Shown one piece after another: positions 5,254-6,282 of a stretch of 6,282 nt of DNA. Position numbers and translations under genes: made by a program. Source of the stretch: Pseudomonadota bacterium (GTDB taxonomy: Bacteria; Pseudomonadota; Gammaproteobacteria; Burkholderiales; Burkholderiaceae_C). The notes under the pieces are model-generated. The model saw only the letters and a program-made list of their open reading frames with translations. It made no database searches and was not told where the DNA came from. The stretch's first letter is position 1. The number at the start of each line of letters is the position of its first letter. Location of the stretch: the NCBI GenBank assembly GCA_023390985.1, contig JAEWBU010000405.1:1-6282 (forward strand). The letters are read 5' to 3'.

Positions 5254-6282
5254 GACGCCCTGCTTGAGCGAGGCCTCGATGAAGGGATCGAGGTCGCCGT
5301 CCAGGACTTTCTGGGTGTTGGAGATTTCGACGTTGGTGCGCAGGTCCTTGATGCGGCTCTGGTCCAGCACGTAGCTGCGGATCTGGTGGCCCCAGCCCAC
5401 GTCGGTCTTGGTGTCCTCCAGCTTCTGCTGCTCTTCCATGCGCTTGCGCATCTCGTGGTCGTACAGGCGCGAGCGCAGGCGCTGCCAGGCGACGTCGCGG
5501 TTGCTGTGCTGGCTGCGGCTGTCCTGGCACTGCACCACGATGCCGGTGGGCACGTGCGTCAGGCGCACCGCCGAGTCGGTCTTGTTGATGTGCTGGCCGC
5601 CCGCGCCGCTGGCGCGATAGGTGTCCACCCGCACGTCGGCCGGGTTGATGTTGATCTCCACCGAGTCGTCGATCTCGGGATAGACGAACACGCTGGCGAA
5701 GCTGGTGTGCCGGCCGCCGGAGGAGTCGAACGGCGACTTGCGCACCAGGCGGTGCACGCCGGTTTCGGTGCGCAGCAGGCCGTAGGCGTACTCGCCCTCG
5801 ATCTTGATGGTCGCGCCCTTGATGCCGGCCACGTCGCCGGCGGTCTCGTCCTCGACGTTGGCCTTGAAGCCCTTGCGCTCGGCGTACTTCAGGTACTGGC
5901 GCAGCAGCATGCCGGCCCAGTCGCACGCCTCGGTGCCGCCCGCGCCGGCCTGGATGTCCAGGAAGGCGTTCATCGGGTCGGCCGGCTTGTCGAACATGCG
6001 GCGGAACTCGAGCTCCTCGACGAGCTTCGTGAGCTTGGCGGTCTCGGCCTCGATGGTGGCCAGGCCGTCGTGGTCGCCGTCCTCCTTGCTCATCTCGTAG
6101 AGCTCGAGGTTGTCGGACAGGTCGCGGTCCAGGTCTTGCAGCACGAGCACGACGTCGTCGAGCTGCTTCTTTTCCTTGCCCAGCTCCTGGGCCTTCTTCG
6201 GGTCGTTCCAGACCGCGGGATCTTCCAGCGAGGCGTTGACGGTCCTCAGGCGCTCCGACTTGGCATCGAAGTCAAAGATACC
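5251..6282 (-). CDS. prfB: Peptide chain release factor 2 (partial, +1 programmed frameshift)
   Basis: RF2 recognises UGA and UAA in the ribosomal A site and triggers hydrolysis of peptidyl-tRNA. The window holds 340 residues after the frameshift site; only the short zero-frame leader segment (about 25 codons in E. coli) is cut off. The coiled region 1 (DAKSERL, PAVWNDPKKAQELGKEK, then EFRRMF) leads to the codon-recognition domain, with the UGA/UAA-specific tripeptide SPF at 5736-5728 (residues 180-182 after the shift). The catalytic GGQ is at 5601-5593 (225-227), within RASGAGGQHINKTDSAVR. The ending, LDPFIEASLKQGV, is typical of the family. The product should be about 365 residues, as usual. 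A GTG at 6150 could be mistaken for the start, but conserved RF2 sequence continues upstream to the frameshift site. The residue four before GGQ's first Gly is Ala, as in the efficient RF2 form, not the Thr of E. coli K-12. The stop is TAA. It is the first visible gene of the cluster. Confidence 0.97.
   Translation of the reverse strand, partial: GIFDFDAKSERLRTVNASLEDPAVWNDPKKAQELGKEKKQLDDVVLVLQDLDRDLSDNLELYEMSKEDGDHDGLATIEAETAKLTKLVEELEFRRMFDKPADPMNAFLDIQAGAGGTEACDWAGMLLRQYLKYAERKGFKANVEDETAGDVAGIKGATIKIEGEYAYGLLRTETGVHRLVRKSPFDSSGGRHTSFASVFVYPEIDDSVEININPADVRVDTYRASGAGGQHINKTDSAVRLTHVPTGIVVQCQDSRSQHSNRDVAWQRLRSRLYDHEMRKRMEEQQKLEDTKTDVGWGHQIRSYVLDQSRIKDLRTNVEISNTQKVLDGDLDPFIEASLKQGV
6271..6282 (-). 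promoter_or_regulatory. RF2 autoregulatory +1 frameshift site
   Basis: The minus strand reads GGTATCTTTGAC at the extreme right edge. In the zero frame this is TAT CTT TGA: an in-frame UGA stop (6274-6272) preceded by the slippery CUU codon (6277-6275). After a +1 slip, reading resumes at GAC (6273-6271), and every codon of the RF2 body follows in that frame. This matches the known prfB signal, in which scarce RF2 leaves the UGA unread and favours the shift, so RF2 controls its own synthesis. The known stimulatory internal Shine-Dalgarno (AGGGGG) would lie just upstream; only its last GG is inside the window. Direct evidence is the frame change plus the canonical heptamer CTTTGAC. Confidence 0.93.

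Noticed and set aside
2816..5254. 812-codon open frame on the plus strand, antisense to pepN
   Set aside because: Its product is a low-complexity mix of Gln, His, Arg, Ala and Val with no recognisable domain. Long antisense frames of this kind are expected opposite high-GC genes whose third codon positions are G or C.
5240..5926. Upstream extension of the pepN frame into prfB
   Set aside because: The extension is an out-of-frame reading of prfB. The PepN N-terminus and a ribosome-binding site are found at 5239.
6148..6150. GTG as the start of prfB
   Set aside because: Conserved RF2 sequence (DAKSERL and VWNDPKKAQ) continues upstream in the same frame to the frameshift site, so this GTG is an internal Val codon.

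Overview
The window is GC-rich, tightly packed chromosomal DNA. Its protein sequences and codon use suggest a betaproteobacterium, most likely of the order Burkholderiales. That placement is inferred from family resemblance and from the neighbouring pepN and fbp genes; no marker in the window fixes a genus. It reads as core, vertically inherited sequence, with no integrase, transposase, tRNA, CRISPR array or phage gene.

Layout. At the left edge, positions 1-210 hold the 3' end of a plus-strand gene, coding for a Gly/Arg/Lys-rich tail typical of RNA-binding proteins. A 120-base intergenic stretch (211-330) separates it from a convergent minus-strand cluster. This gap is almost entirely an inverted pair of 27-base palindromic repeats (227-253 and 297-323) with a rho-independent terminator between them. 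From 331 to the right edge, four minus-strand genes follow one another, in transcription order: prfB (release factor 2, cut by the window edge at its programmed frameshift site), pepN (aminopeptidase N), fbp (class 1 fructose-1,6-bisphosphatase) and a Bcr/CflA-type MFS efflux transporter that starts with TTG.

The four minus-strand genes look like one transcription unit. The gaps are 11 bases (prfB-pepN) and 8 bases (pepN-fbp), followed by a 4-base overlap (fbp-MFS). At the first two junctions the ribosome-binding site of the downstream gene overlaps the upstream stop codon, which suggests translational coupling. No promoter is evident inside the cluster, so its promoter is expected upstream of prfB, outside the window. 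The products act in different processes: translation termination, peptide turnover, gluconeogenesis and drug efflux. The arrangement therefore looks like housekeeping co-transcription, not a dedicated pathway.

I found no evidence for an undescribed biological system. The most interesting items are the RF2 frameshift signal at the right edge and the nested palindrome with a compensatory base-pair change between the convergent genes. The long open frames antisense to pepN, fbp and the transporter look like by-products of high GC content.
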